From assembly GCA_934219025.1 (NCBI GenBank), contig CAKQDG010000072.1:1-11754 (forward strand): a stretch of DNA of 11,754 bases, in the 5' to 3' direction. Shown in pieces: positions 5,773 to 11,754 of the stretch; positions within the stretch are counted from its first letter, which is position 1, and each line of letters opens with the position of its first letter. The stretch comes from an uncultured Prevotella sp. GTDB taxonomy: Bacteria; Bacteroidota; Bacteroidia; Bacteroidales; Bacteroidaceae. The position numbers were made by a program, and so were the translations under genes. The notes under the pieces were generated by a model. It was not told where the DNA came from and made no database searches. It saw only the letters and a list, made by a program, of their open reading frames with translations.

Positions 5773-7854
5773 ATGAAAAAATCTGTAATATTTTCAACCG
5801 CAGCCCTGCTCGCAATATCAACGGCGGCAATGGCTCAGAAAAACGGCATTACCGACACCGGCAAGAGCAAGTATGCCGTGGTGACATCCACTCCCGTAAG
5901 CTCCGTGAAATGGACCGGCGGCTTCTGGGGCGAACGCTTCGGAGTGTTCAGCGGCACATCCGTGCAGAGCATGTGGGAGACATGGAAATCCGACAAGGCA
6001 CACGGGTGGAACAACTTCCTCATCGCCGCAGGAGAGAAAAAGGGAAAACGCCACGGACCTCCTTTCCACGACGGCGACATGTATAAATGGCTCGAGGCAC
6101 TCACTGCCGTGTATGCCGTGAACAAAGACCCCGAAGTGGGGAAAATAATGGACCGCTTCATCGAACTCATACAAAAATCGCAGCGCCCCGACGGATATCT
6201 GCACACGCCCGTTATCATTGCCGAGATGAACAAACAGCAGAGCGCAAAAGAGGAGGCTAAGGAGAACGAGACGATAGGAACAAAAGTGGGCACGGGAAAG
6301 GACGGAGCATTCGGAAACCGACTGAACTTCGAGACTTACAACCTGGGACATCTCATCACTGCCGGCATCATGCACAAGCGTGCCACAGGCAAGACCACGC
6401 TCTTCAACTGCGCCGTGAAAGCCACCGACTTCCTGTACGATTTCTACAAGCGCGCCTCTGACGAACTGGCACGCAATGCCATCTGCCCGTCGCACTATAT
6501 GGCAGTGGCAGAGATGTATCGCGAAACGGGCAACCCAAAATATCTGGAACTTGCAGAGAAACTGGTGGACATCCGCGGAAAAGTGGAAAACGGCACCGAC
6601 GACAACCAGGACCGAGTGCCATTCCGCCAGCAATACAACGCCATGGGACACTCCGTGCGCGCCAACTATCTCTATGCCGGCGTGGCCGACCTGTATCTTG
6701 AGAGCGGCGAAGAGCAACTGATGAAAAACCTGGAGTCAATCTGGACCGACATCGTAACACGCAAGATGTATATCACCGGAGCATGCGGCGCTCTCTACGA
6801 CGGCACGTCGCCCGATGGCACGGACTACAAGCCCGACAATGTGCAGAAAGTGCACCAGAGCTACGGCAGACCATATCAACTGCCACACTCCACGGCCCAC
6901 AACGAAACCTGTGCAAACATCGGAAACCTCTTCTTCAATTGGCGCATGTTCTCAGCCACGGGCGAGGCAAAATACACGGATGTGGTGGAAAACTGCCTAT
7001 ACAACAGCATCCTCTCGGGCATCAGCCTCGACGGAAAGAAATACTTTTACACCAACCCGATGCGCATGTCGAAAGATCTGCCATACACACTGCGCTGGCC
7101 AAAGGAGCGCACGGAATACATCAGCTGCTTCTGCTGTCCGCCAAACACGCTCCGCACTCTCTGCGAGGCCCAGGATTATGCTTATTCTATCGAGAAAAAC
7201 GGCATCTACGTGAACCTTTACGGCGACAACACGCTGAACACAAAGATTGACGGCATCGGCGAAATCGCCCTCTCGCAGAAAACCGATTATCCATGGGACG
7301 GAGCGGTGAGCATATCCGTGGACAAACTGAAAGGAAAAAAGCAGTTTGAGATAAAACTCCGCGTGCCGGACTGGTGCACCGAAGGGGCAAAGATTTCGGT
7401 GAACGGCATGGAACAGGCTGTTGAAGCCAAGGCTGGAACATATGCCTCGGTATGCCGCGAATGGAAAAAAGGCGACATCGTTTCGATAAATATGCCGATG
7501 CGCACACGCCTCGTAGAGGCAAACCCGCTTGTGGAAGAGAGCCGCGGACAGGTTGCCGTGCAGCGCGGACCGATAGTATACTGTCTTGAGAGCAACGACC
7601 TCAACGGCGTTTCTGTCGACGACATTGCCATTCCGCTCGATGCCAAGTTCACACCCGTGGACATGACAATAGACGGAAGCAAGATTAAAGCCCTTGAAGG
7701 AGAAGTTATCAACCGAAGTGAGGCTTCATGGAAAGGACAACTCTACCGTGAGGCTACGACAAACAAACAGACTGTCAAAGTGCGACTTATCCCGTATTAT
7801 GCCTGGGGCAACAGAGGAAAAAGCGAGATGACCGTGTGGATGCCGGTAATGTAA
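5773..7854 (+). CDS. glycoside hydrolase family 127 (DUF1680) secreted enzyme, beta-L-arabinofuranosidase type
   Basis: A 693-residue protein with signal peptide MKKSVIFSTAALLAISTAAMA (cleavage before Q22), so exported. The core is a GH127-type (alpha/alpha)6 barrel with C-terminal beta-sandwich domains; the length is normal. The zinc-thiolate catalytic site is visible: E378-T-C380 in HNETCANIGNLFFNWRM and C454-C455 in CFCCPPNTLR. These correspond to Glu338, Cys340, Cys417 (nucleophile) and Cys418 of Bifidobacterium HypBA1. The acid/base Glu322 of HypBA1 seems to align with Gln362 in VHQSYGRPYQLP. Known GH127 enzymes remove beta-L-arabinofuranose; BT1003 acts on aceric acid in rhamnogalacturonan-II. 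Which applies here is not decided. It is the last gene of the three-gene operon, 39 nt after the DUF3826 gene, and a strong terminator follows. The related family GH146 is an alternative assignment. Confidence 0.88.
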   Translation: MKKSVIFSTAALLAISTAAMAQKNGITDTGKSKYAVVTSTPVSSVKWTGGFWGERFGVFSGTSVQSMWETWKSDKAHGWNNFLIAAGEKKGKRHGPPFHDGDMYKWLEALTAVYAVNKDPEVGKIMDRFIELIQKSQRPDGYLHTPVIIAEMNKQQSAKEEAKENETIGTKVGTGKDGAFGNRLNFETYNLGHLITAGIMHKRATGKTTLFNCAVKATDFLYDFYKRASDELARNAICPSHYMAVAEMYRETGNPKYLELAEKLVDIRGKVENGTDDNQDRVPFRQQYNAMGHSVRANYLYAGVADLYLESGEEQLMKNLESIWTDIVTRKMYITGACGALYDGTSPDGTDYKPDNVQKVHQSYGRPYQLPHSTAHNETCANIGNLFFNWRMFSATGEAKYTDVVENCLYNSILSGISLDGKKYFYTNPMRMSKDLPYTLRWPKERTEYISCFCCPPNTLRTLCEAQDYAYSIEKNGIYVNLYGDNTLNTKIDGIGEIALSQKTDYPWDGAVSISVDKLKGKKQFEIKLRVPDWCTEGAKISVNGMEQAVEAKAGTYASVCREWKKGDIVSINMPMRTRLVEANPLVEESRGQVAVQRGPIVYCLESNDLNGVSVDDIAIPLDAKFTPVDMTIDGSKIKALEGEVINRSEASWKGQLYREATTNKQTVKVRLIPYYAWGNRGKSEMTVWMPVM

Positions 7855-7886
7855 GTACTTCTTCTCCCCAACGCGGGGCAATAAAT

Positions 7887-7916
7887 AAAAGCCCGGGACG
7901 AATCCCCGGGCTTTTT
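7887..7916 (+). terminator. rho-independent terminator after the GH127 gene
   Basis: AAAAGCCCGGG (7887-7897) pairs perfectly with CCCGGGCTTTT (7905-7915) around a 7-nt loop, and five T follow the GC part of the stem at 7912-7916. A smaller CCCC/GGGG hairpin (about 7866-7878) precedes it. It lies 32 nt after the GH127 stop codon and closes the upstream operon, although readthrough into the beta-helix gene is possible. Confidence 0.92.
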
Positions 7917-7960
7917 CTGATTTCATACAACATCATAATATGGTAAAAGCATAATATAGA

Positions 7961-9712
7961 ATGAAAAGAATAACAACAACATTATTTTTTGCACTCATCG
8001 CCATATCCGGCTTTGCCGCAGACATAACGGTGAAGCCCGGACCATATGCCATAGAACAGGCATTGCAGCAAGCTCGCGAGGAGCGAAGACTAAACGGAAC
8101 AAAGGATATCTGCATACGTCTGCAACCGGGAAATTACAGGTTGAACCAAACTGTCGTTGTGCGCCCCGAAGACAGCGGCACTCGTATCGTTGCCGACGGC
8201 AAGGCGGTTGTCAGTGGAGGCGTGAGAATTTCGGGATGGAAAAAACAGGGCAAGCTGTATGTGGCGGATGTTCCCGAATTCAACGGCCGTCCGCTTGAGT
8301 TCCGCCAGCTATGGATAAACGGGAAAAAAGCTGACCGGGCAAGGGATGTGGCAGATTTCGAAAAAATGTATCGCATACGCAGCATGGACAAGAAAAACGA
8401 AATACTCTATGTCCCGGCCGCAGCAGTAAGGAAAATACAGAATGAAAAGCATCTCGAAATGGTTATCCATGAAATGTGGTGCGTGGCTAACCTGCGGATA
8501 AAAGACATAAAAATCAAAGGCGACAGCGCTGCCGTAAGCTTTCATCAGCCTGAAAGCCATATACATTTCATGCATCCGTGGCCCTCGCCAATGGTAACAA
8601 CCGACGGGCACAACTCTGCTTTCTATATCACCAATTCAAAAGCATTGCTCGACACTCCGGGCGAATGGTTCCTTGATGCAAAGGAACAGAAGGTGTACTA
8701 TATGCCGCGCAAAGGCGAGGATATGGCAAAGGCCGATGTGGAAGCGCCAGCCGTGGAAACCCTGATGCGCGTGGAGGGTACACCCGACAATATGGTGGAA
8801 GGGGTAACCTTCGAAGGGGTTACTTTCAGCTATGCCACGTGGATGCGCCCTTCTATTTGCGGGCATGCTCCGCTTCAGGCCGGCATGTATATGACCGAAG
8901 CTTATAAGCTGCGTCCAAAGATGATTCGGCCCAACGGCGACCATAAGCTCGACAACCAGGGATGGGTGGGCAGACCTGCGGCTGCCGTTACCGTGAGTTG
9001 TGCAGAGAACGTGGATTTCCGTGGCTGCACCTTTGAGCATTGTGCCTCTACGGGAGTGGAGTTCTATCAGTATACCAAGGGCGGAAGCATCTCGAGATGT
9101 AAAGTGCAGGATATAGGCGGCAACGGCATACTTGCGGGCGGCTTCGGACCGGAAGCTCACGAGGCTCATCTGCCTTACAATCCGTCGGACAGCAGAATAA
9201 TCTGCACCGGGCTAACGATCGACAACAATTTCATTACGGATGTTACCAACGAAGACTGGGGATGCGTGGGCATCGGTGCTGGTTTTGTGCGCGACATAAA
9301 GATTCTGCACAACGAAATCAGCGAGGTTTCATACACTGGCATCAGTATGGGCTGGGGATGGAACCAGCAGGCTTGCTCCATGGCAAACAATATGGTGAAA
9401 GGCAATCTCATTCATCATTATGCCAAGCACATGTACGACACGGCTGGCATCTATACACTTGGTTCGCAGCCACACTCATTCGTAGAGGAGAACGTGGTGA
9501 GCGACATCTATTCTCCGGGTTATGCCCACGATCCCAACCACTGGTTCTACCTCTACACAGATGAAGGGTCATCGTGCATCACCGTGCGCAACAACTGGAC
9601 ACCGTCGGAGAAGTATCTGAAAAATGCAAACGGTCCGTGCAACAACTGGGAGAATAACGGCCCGGCGGTAAGTGACTCCATCAAGGCAAAAGCCGGAATA
9701 CTGCCGATGTAA
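7961..9712 (+). CDS. secreted right-handed parallel beta-helix protein, GH141-like glycosidase
   Basis: A 583-residue protein with signal peptide MKRITTTLFFALIAISGFAA (cleavage near residue 20). The N-terminal part (ITVKPGPYAIEQALQQA, then RLQPGNYRLNQTVVVRPEDSG, residues about 22-75) is the usual lead-in of GH141/GH110-type helices. A beta-sandwich-like insert with RQLWINGKKADRARD follows. From about residue 270 come regular beta-helix turns (VEGVTFEGVTF, VDFRGCTFEHC, GGSISRCKVQDIGGNGI, IDNNFITDV). Candidate catalytic acids are D493 in YDTAGIY and D534 in YTDEGSS. These are 41 residues apart, the same spacing as the Asp pair I recall for BT1002 (523 and 564). GH141 includes an alpha-L-fucosidase acting on rhamnogalacturonan-II and a xylanase. 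The gene follows the GH127 operon on the same strand after a terminator. No clear promoter was found in the 44-bp gap after the terminator. A pectate-lyase-like function is less likely. Confidence 0.72.
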   Translation: MKRITTTLFFALIAISGFAADITVKPGPYAIEQALQQAREERRLNGTKDICIRLQPGNYRLNQTVVVRPEDSGTRIVADGKAVVSGGVRISGWKKQGKLYVADVPEFNGRPLEFRQLWINGKKADRARDVADFEKMYRIRSMDKKNEILYVPAAAVRKIQNEKHLEMVIHEMWCVANLRIKDIKIKGDSAAVSFHQPESHIHFMHPWPSPMVTTDGHNSAFYITNSKALLDTPGEWFLDAKEQKVYYMPRKGEDMAKADVEAPAVETLMRVEGTPDNMVEGVTFEGVTFSYATWMRPSICGHAPLQAGMYMTEAYKLRPKMIRPNGDHKLDNQGWVGRPAAAVTVSCAENVDFRGCTFEHCASTGVEFYQYTKGGSISRCKVQDIGGNGILAGGFGPEAHEAHLPYNPSDSRIICTGLTIDNNFITDVTNEDWGCVGIGAGFVRDIKILHNEISEVSYTGISMGWGWNQQACSMANNMVKGNLIHHYAKHMYDTAGIYTLGSQPHSFVEENVVSDIYSPGYAHDPNHWFYLYTDEGSSCITVRNNWTPSEKYLKNANGPCNNWENNGPAVSDSIKAKAGILPM

Positions 9713-9797
9713 TGTTTCTGCGCCCCATTTATAGGGAAATAAAAAAGACTGAGTATAAAAAACATTTGCTGGGGTAAAAAAACATTTGTAGTGATAT

Positions 9798-9831
9798 AAA
9801 AAAAAGTTCACCAAATCTTGGTGAACTTTTT
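9798..9831. terminator. bidirectional rho-independent terminator
   Basis: A perfect stem, GTTCACCAA (9806-9814) with TTGGTGAAC (9818-9826), extended by A/T pairs to 14 bp, has a 3-nt loop. On the minus strand eight T follow (9805 to 9798), and on the plus strand five T (9827-9831). It can end the beta-helix gene from the left and, more strongly, the predicted minus-strand RNA from the right. The 85 bp between the beta-helix stop codon and this stem hold two AAAAAACATTTG copies (about 9757-9768 and 9777-9788) and no gene. Confidence 0.9.
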
Positions 9832-9894
9832 ATATCTATTTCTTTAACTACTAACGTATGATCTTTTTATTGTCTACCTAATTTTCTTTCATCC

Positions 9895-9943
9895 GTTACC
9901 CACGAGCCTGTTGCTGTATTAACAGCAAACAGGGGTGACTAAC
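9895..9943 (-). other. composite stem-loop within the predicted RNA
   Basis: CCTGTT (9907-9912) pairs with AACAGG (9928-9933), and GCTGT (9913-9917) with ACAGC (9922-9926), around an ATTA loop with one bulged base. Further out CAC (9901-9903) pairs with GTG (9935-9937), and GTTA (9895-9898) with TAAC (9940-9943). Eighteen base pairs in four nested blocks are unlikely by chance in an AT-rich spacer and support a structured RNA. The inverted repeat itself does not tell the strand. Confidence 0.7.
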
Positions 9944-10126
9944 ACAAATCAAACAACTAATCTTACCTAAATCTATTAACTTAACTTATCTATCAAACTT
10001 TCGGTCGTTTACCGACCATCCTTATGAAAACAATCTCTCAAACTTTTACCTTCTATGACTTTCTCGTTTCCCCTTGCGGGGTGAGATTAATACCTATCTT
10101 CTTGTTATCCTTGCTGTCTCACGACC

Positions 10127-10292
10127 GCCAAACCAATCTTTTACCTTTTCGACCAGTTTTGTTATCCTCAATCTTTACCTCTAATACCTTTTGTTATCCT
10201 TAATCTTCTAACCTTAAACCTTTATCGTTATCCTCAATCTTTACCTTTTCTGACCTATTGCCTTTACTAATCTTTTACCTTAAAGAACTATA
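10127..10292. repeat. about five degenerate tandem repeats of roughly 33 nt
   Basis: On the plus strand the core AATCTTTACC, or close variants, starts at 10135, 10170, 10202, 10236 and 10269, spaced 35, 32, 34 and 33 nt. GTTATCCT precedes it at 10161, 10193 and 10227, and occurs once more at 10104. The best units read GTTATCCTCAATCTTTACCT (10161-10180 and 10227-10246). Looser core copies occur outside the array at 10040 (AAACTTTTACC) and 9959 (AATCTTACC). In the predicted RNA these read as AGGUAAAGAUUGAGGAUAAC followed by a variable A-rich linker. Confidence 0.8.
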
Positions 10293-10325
10293 TTTCTTTG
10301 TTCCTTTAATTTCTTTTTGACGATG

Positions 10326-10356
10326 CAAAGGTACTATTGTTTGCGCACACAACAAA
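10326..10356 (-). promoter_or_regulatory. strong Bacteroidetes-type promoter for the minus-strand RNA
   Basis: On the minus strand TTTG (10356 to 10353), a 19-bp spacer and TACCTTTG (10333 to 10326) match the Bacteroidetes -33/-7 consensus in both sequence and spacing. Transcription would start near 10320. The spacer contains most of a near-palindromic operator, so a repressor bound there would block polymerase. Confidence 0.82.
10337..10352. promoter_or_regulatory. operator-like palindrome, promoter-spacer copy
   Basis: TTGTTTGCGCACACAA is a 16-bp inverted repeat with one mismatched pair and a central TGCGCA, the style of a LacI-family site. All 16 bases lie in the 19-bp spacer of the minus-strand promoter. 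A 13-bp identical core, GTTTGCGCACACA, recurs 77 bp upstream of this promoter. Confidence 0.65.
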
Positions 10357-10393
10357 CATTTTCTTTTCTTTTTTCCTTGATTTTATTCAATAA

Positions 10394-10407
10394 TTGATAT
10401 AAATCAA
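10394..10407. promoter_or_regulatory. FNR/CRP-type box TTGATATAAATCAA
   Basis: TTGAT-N4-ATCAA is an exact match to the E. coli FNR consensus and a form expected for Crp/Fnr-family sites in general. It is centred near -80 of the minus-strand RNA promoter, between the two operator copies, and about 250 bp before the likely start of the divergent redox gene. The bound regulator in this organism is not known. Confidence 0.45.
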
Positions 10408-10413
10408 ATGAAA

Positions 10414-10429
10414 ACGTTTGCGCACACAG
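10414..10429. promoter_or_regulatory. operator-like palindrome, upstream copy
   Basis: ACGTTTGCGCACACAG shares the 13-bp core GTTTGCGCACACA (10416-10428) with the promoter-spacer copy, in the same orientation and 77 bp away. Two identical sites, one in a promoter and one upstream, suggest paired binding with DNA looping. It could equally serve the divergent plus-strand gene. Confidence 0.6.
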
Positions 10430-10636
10430 TATATCTGTGCTTCTTCTGTCGCCAGCTCTTTTGGTATATTGAAATTGAAACATTTGTCTGATGTCTTTTT
10501 TGTGTTGGTTATAGCCGCTATCCGTTTCTGATATTGTTTGATAAAGCTGAAATGGCATGGCTGTCTTGAATATTTCTACTGGTGAAATAAATTTAAAAGA
10601 TGTAGTGTGTAATATCTGTGCTATTGCAAATATTTG

Positions 10637-10644
10637 TACATTTG
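10637..10644 (+). promoter_or_regulatory. -7 promoter box of the FMN-binding/4Fe-4S gene (TACATTTG)
   Basis: TACATTTG matches TANNTTTG exactly and lies 23 bp before the chosen ATG (10668). A weak -33 match, TCTG (10615-10618), sits 18 bp upstream. The box supports ATG 10668 as the start, since the longer open frame beginning at 10557 would put this promoter inside the coding region. Confidence 0.65.
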
Positions 10645-10667
10645 CAGTGAAAAAACTTAATGATTGT

Positions 10668-11738
10668 ATGAATAGAAATAATGTTTTAGAAAGATTATCA
10701 GCATTTATAGTCTTTGTTCTCGTGATGTCTGCTTCTGCAATTATATGCAATGGCAGACTTTTCGGGCATGACTTTAAAACTGCGGGTGTGGAAGAAAAAG
10801 TTGCAAACGATACAGTCAGTTTCTCTTCTGACGGGGGGATGGTGGTGAACACTGAGCCTTTGGGAAAGGATATTATGGGGTATGGCGGACCGGTGCCGCT
10901 TCGCATATATATAAATAAGGATGGAGTGATTGCAAAAGTTGAGGCTCTCGATAATGCCGAGACGCCGGATTTCTTTAATGAAGCCGCCACTCTGCTGCAT
11001 AAGTGGGAGGGAAAAAACGTTGATGACGCTCTACGCATGCATGTTGATGCCGTGTCGGGAGCAACGTTCTCTTCTAAGGCAATCATCGCCAACATCAACC
11101 GCGGACTGCAATTTGCAAAGAAAAATGCAAGTGTCGAAGACGGGGCATTGGCTTGGTCGGCAAAAGGGGTGCTTGCTCTTGTTGTCGTCTTTCTCGGAGC
11201 TGTTGTGCCTTTGTTGTGGAGAAACAGAAAATGGCATTATTTGCAGCTCGTGTTGAATGTGGCGGTACTCGGATTGTGGAGCGGTACATTTGTTTCGTAT
11301 GCCATGATGCTTAATTTTTTCTCCAATGGCGTTCCTCTTGCATCATTTTCGTCGATGGCAGCTCCTTTACTGATGCTTGTCGTGGCATTCGTGTATCCGG
11401 TGTTTGGCAGACCGGGACATTATTGCGCCAACATGTGTCCACTTGGTTCGGCACAGGAGCTGATGGGAAAATTGTGTCACAGAAAACTGACTGTTGGCAA
11501 AAAGGCTCAGAAGGCTCTTACATCTTTCCGCATGCTGCTTTGGGGAGTTCTGATGCTGCTAATGCTTGGCGGAATAACAGTAGGGTGGATGGATTATGAA
11601 CTTTTCACGGCGTTCATCTATAGTTCTGCACCTACAGCGATGCTTGTCGTGGCAGTATTAATACTTGTTCTCTCTGTATTTATTGGTCGCCCGTATTGCC
11701 GCTTCGTTTGTCCTACGGGAACCTTGATGAGAAGTTGA
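10668..11738 (+). CDS. membrane FMN-binding and 4Fe-4S electron-transfer protein (NosR/RnfG-like)
   Basis: A 356-residue inner-membrane protein. Residues about 11-27 form an N-terminal membrane segment. An extracytoplasmic FMN-binding domain follows (about 55-145), with the flavinylation motif SGATFSS; T133 is the expected site for FMN attached by an ApbE-type transferase. Then come about five more hydrophobic segments (near 166-184, 192-213, 229-247, 288-306, 321-340). Two cysteine motifs of the CxxxCPxG type, C253-ANM-C257-PLG and C344-RFV-C348-PTG, fit polyferredoxin-like metal or cluster binding as in NosR/NapH-type proteins. The combination indicates transmembrane electron transfer; the partner is unknown. 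The start at 10668 is chosen over 10557 because of the -7 box at 10637. The protein ends soon after the last CPTG motif, which seems normal for these short members. No apbE is seen before the window ends. Confidence 0.82.
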   Translation: MNRNNVLERLSAFIVFVLVMSASAIICNGRLFGHDFKTAGVEEKVANDTVSFSSDGGMVVNTEPLGKDIMGYGGPVPLRIYINKDGVIAKVEALDNAETPDFFNEAATLLHKWEGKNVDDALRMHVDAVSGATFSSKAIIANINRGLQFAKKNASVEDGALAWSAKGVLALVVVFLGAVVPLLWRNRKWHYLQLVLNVAVLGLWSGTFVSYAMMLNFFSNGVPLASFSSMAAPLLMLVVAFVYPVFGRPGHYCANMCPLGSAQELMGKLCHRKLTVGKKAQKALTSFRMLLWGVLMLLMLGGITVGWMDYELFTAFIYSSAPTAMLVVAVLILVLSVFIGRPYCRFVCPTGTLMRS

Positions 11739-11754
11739 CTTTACAACTATAAAA

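Larger units (their letters stand above)
9798..10320 (-). ncRNA. predicted structured noncoding RNA of about 525 nt, class not recognised
   Basis: A stretch without a gene bounded on the minus strand by a near-consensus promoter (10326-10356) and a strong terminator (9831 to 9798). The transcript would begin near 10320 and is purine-rich. Its 5' half (about 10292 to 10127) holds five degenerate copies of a roughly 33-nt unit containing AGGTAAAGATT and GGATAAC. Its 3' half holds hairpins: a C4/G4 stem with a GCAA tetraloop nested in CTC/GAG (10085 to 10063), a GGTCG/CGACC stem (10017 to 10003), and a long composite stem over 9943 to 9895 (GTTA/TAAC, CAC/GTG, CCTGTT/AACAGG, GCTGT/ACAGC). No coding frame of note lies inside. 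Motifs of RNase P RNA, tmRNA or 6S RNA were not recognised. Existence is inferred from signals and structure, not from expression data. Confidence 0.65.

Noticed and set aside
5818..6717. 299-residue open frame on the minus strand
   Set aside because: Antisense to the GH127 gene, whose catalytic motifs establish the coding strand.
10127..10292. Possible CRISPR array
   Set aside because: Repeat and spacer are not distinct: the units adjoin, are degenerate, and have no unique spacers; no cas genes are present.
9798..10320. tmRNA, RNase P RNA or 6S RNA
   Set aside because: I could not find the conserved RNase P cores, a tmRNA tRNA-like end or tag frame, or a 6S-type single long bubble helix.
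10557..10667. N-terminal extension of the FMN-binding protein
   Set aside because: The extension would contain the TACATTTG promoter box and precedes a well-formed start with a membrane segment.
10334..11098. 254-residue open frame on the minus strand
   Set aside because: It runs antisense through the FMN-binding gene, has no family resemblance, and its end overlaps the promoter and operators of the predicted RNA.
11738..11754. Truncation of the FMN/4Fe-4S protein
   Set aside because: The stop comes just after the last CPTG motif, where short members of this type usually end; nothing points to a frameshift.

Overview
The window looks like chromosome from a gut or oral Bacteroidales bacterium, most likely Prevotella or Segatella. 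The evidence is the TANNTTTG-type -7 promoter boxes, the lack of strong Shine-Dalgarno sequences, a Bacteroidetes-type LptD, a DUF3826 protein, and secreted glycoside hydrolases of the GH127 and GH141-like types. No mobile element, tRNA, rRNA or CRISPR array was seen.

Left block (about 1-3755, minus strand): a putative LptD outer-membrane LPS-assembly protein is followed downstream by a small lipoprotein and then by the start of a MaoC-type hydratase that runs off the left edge. Short repeats fill the gaps: GTGAGGG-type inverted repeats with a GCAA-loop hairpin (760-845), and a perfectly phased 9-bp tandem array (248-323).

Middle block (about 3756-9831, plus strand): a divergent intergenic region holds a 22-bp-periodic palindromic repeat and two small palindromes. 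It leads into a compact glycan operon: secreted sugar phosphate isomerase/epimerase-like protein, DUF3826 protein and GH127 enzyme. A strong terminator follows, and then a secreted beta-helix protein resembling GH141. A GH127 next to a GH141 recalls the BT1003/BT1002 pair in the Bacteroides thetaiotaomicron rhamnogalacturonan-II locus. No SusC/SusD pair or dedicated regulator is visible here.

Right block (about 9798-11754): the most interesting part is a roughly 525-bp stretch without a gene. On the minus strand it has a near-ideal promoter (TTTG, 19 bp, TACCTTTG) at 10326-10356 and ends at a strong terminator with eight T at 9798-9831. In between are about five degenerate 33-nt purine-rich repeats and several hairpins. 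This is best explained as a standalone structured noncoding RNA. Its promoter contains a near-palindromic TGCGCA-centred operator, repeated 77 bp upstream, and a perfect FNR-type box lies between the two copies. Divergent from it is a membrane FMN-binding/4Fe-4S electron-transfer protein with a covalent flavinylation motif.
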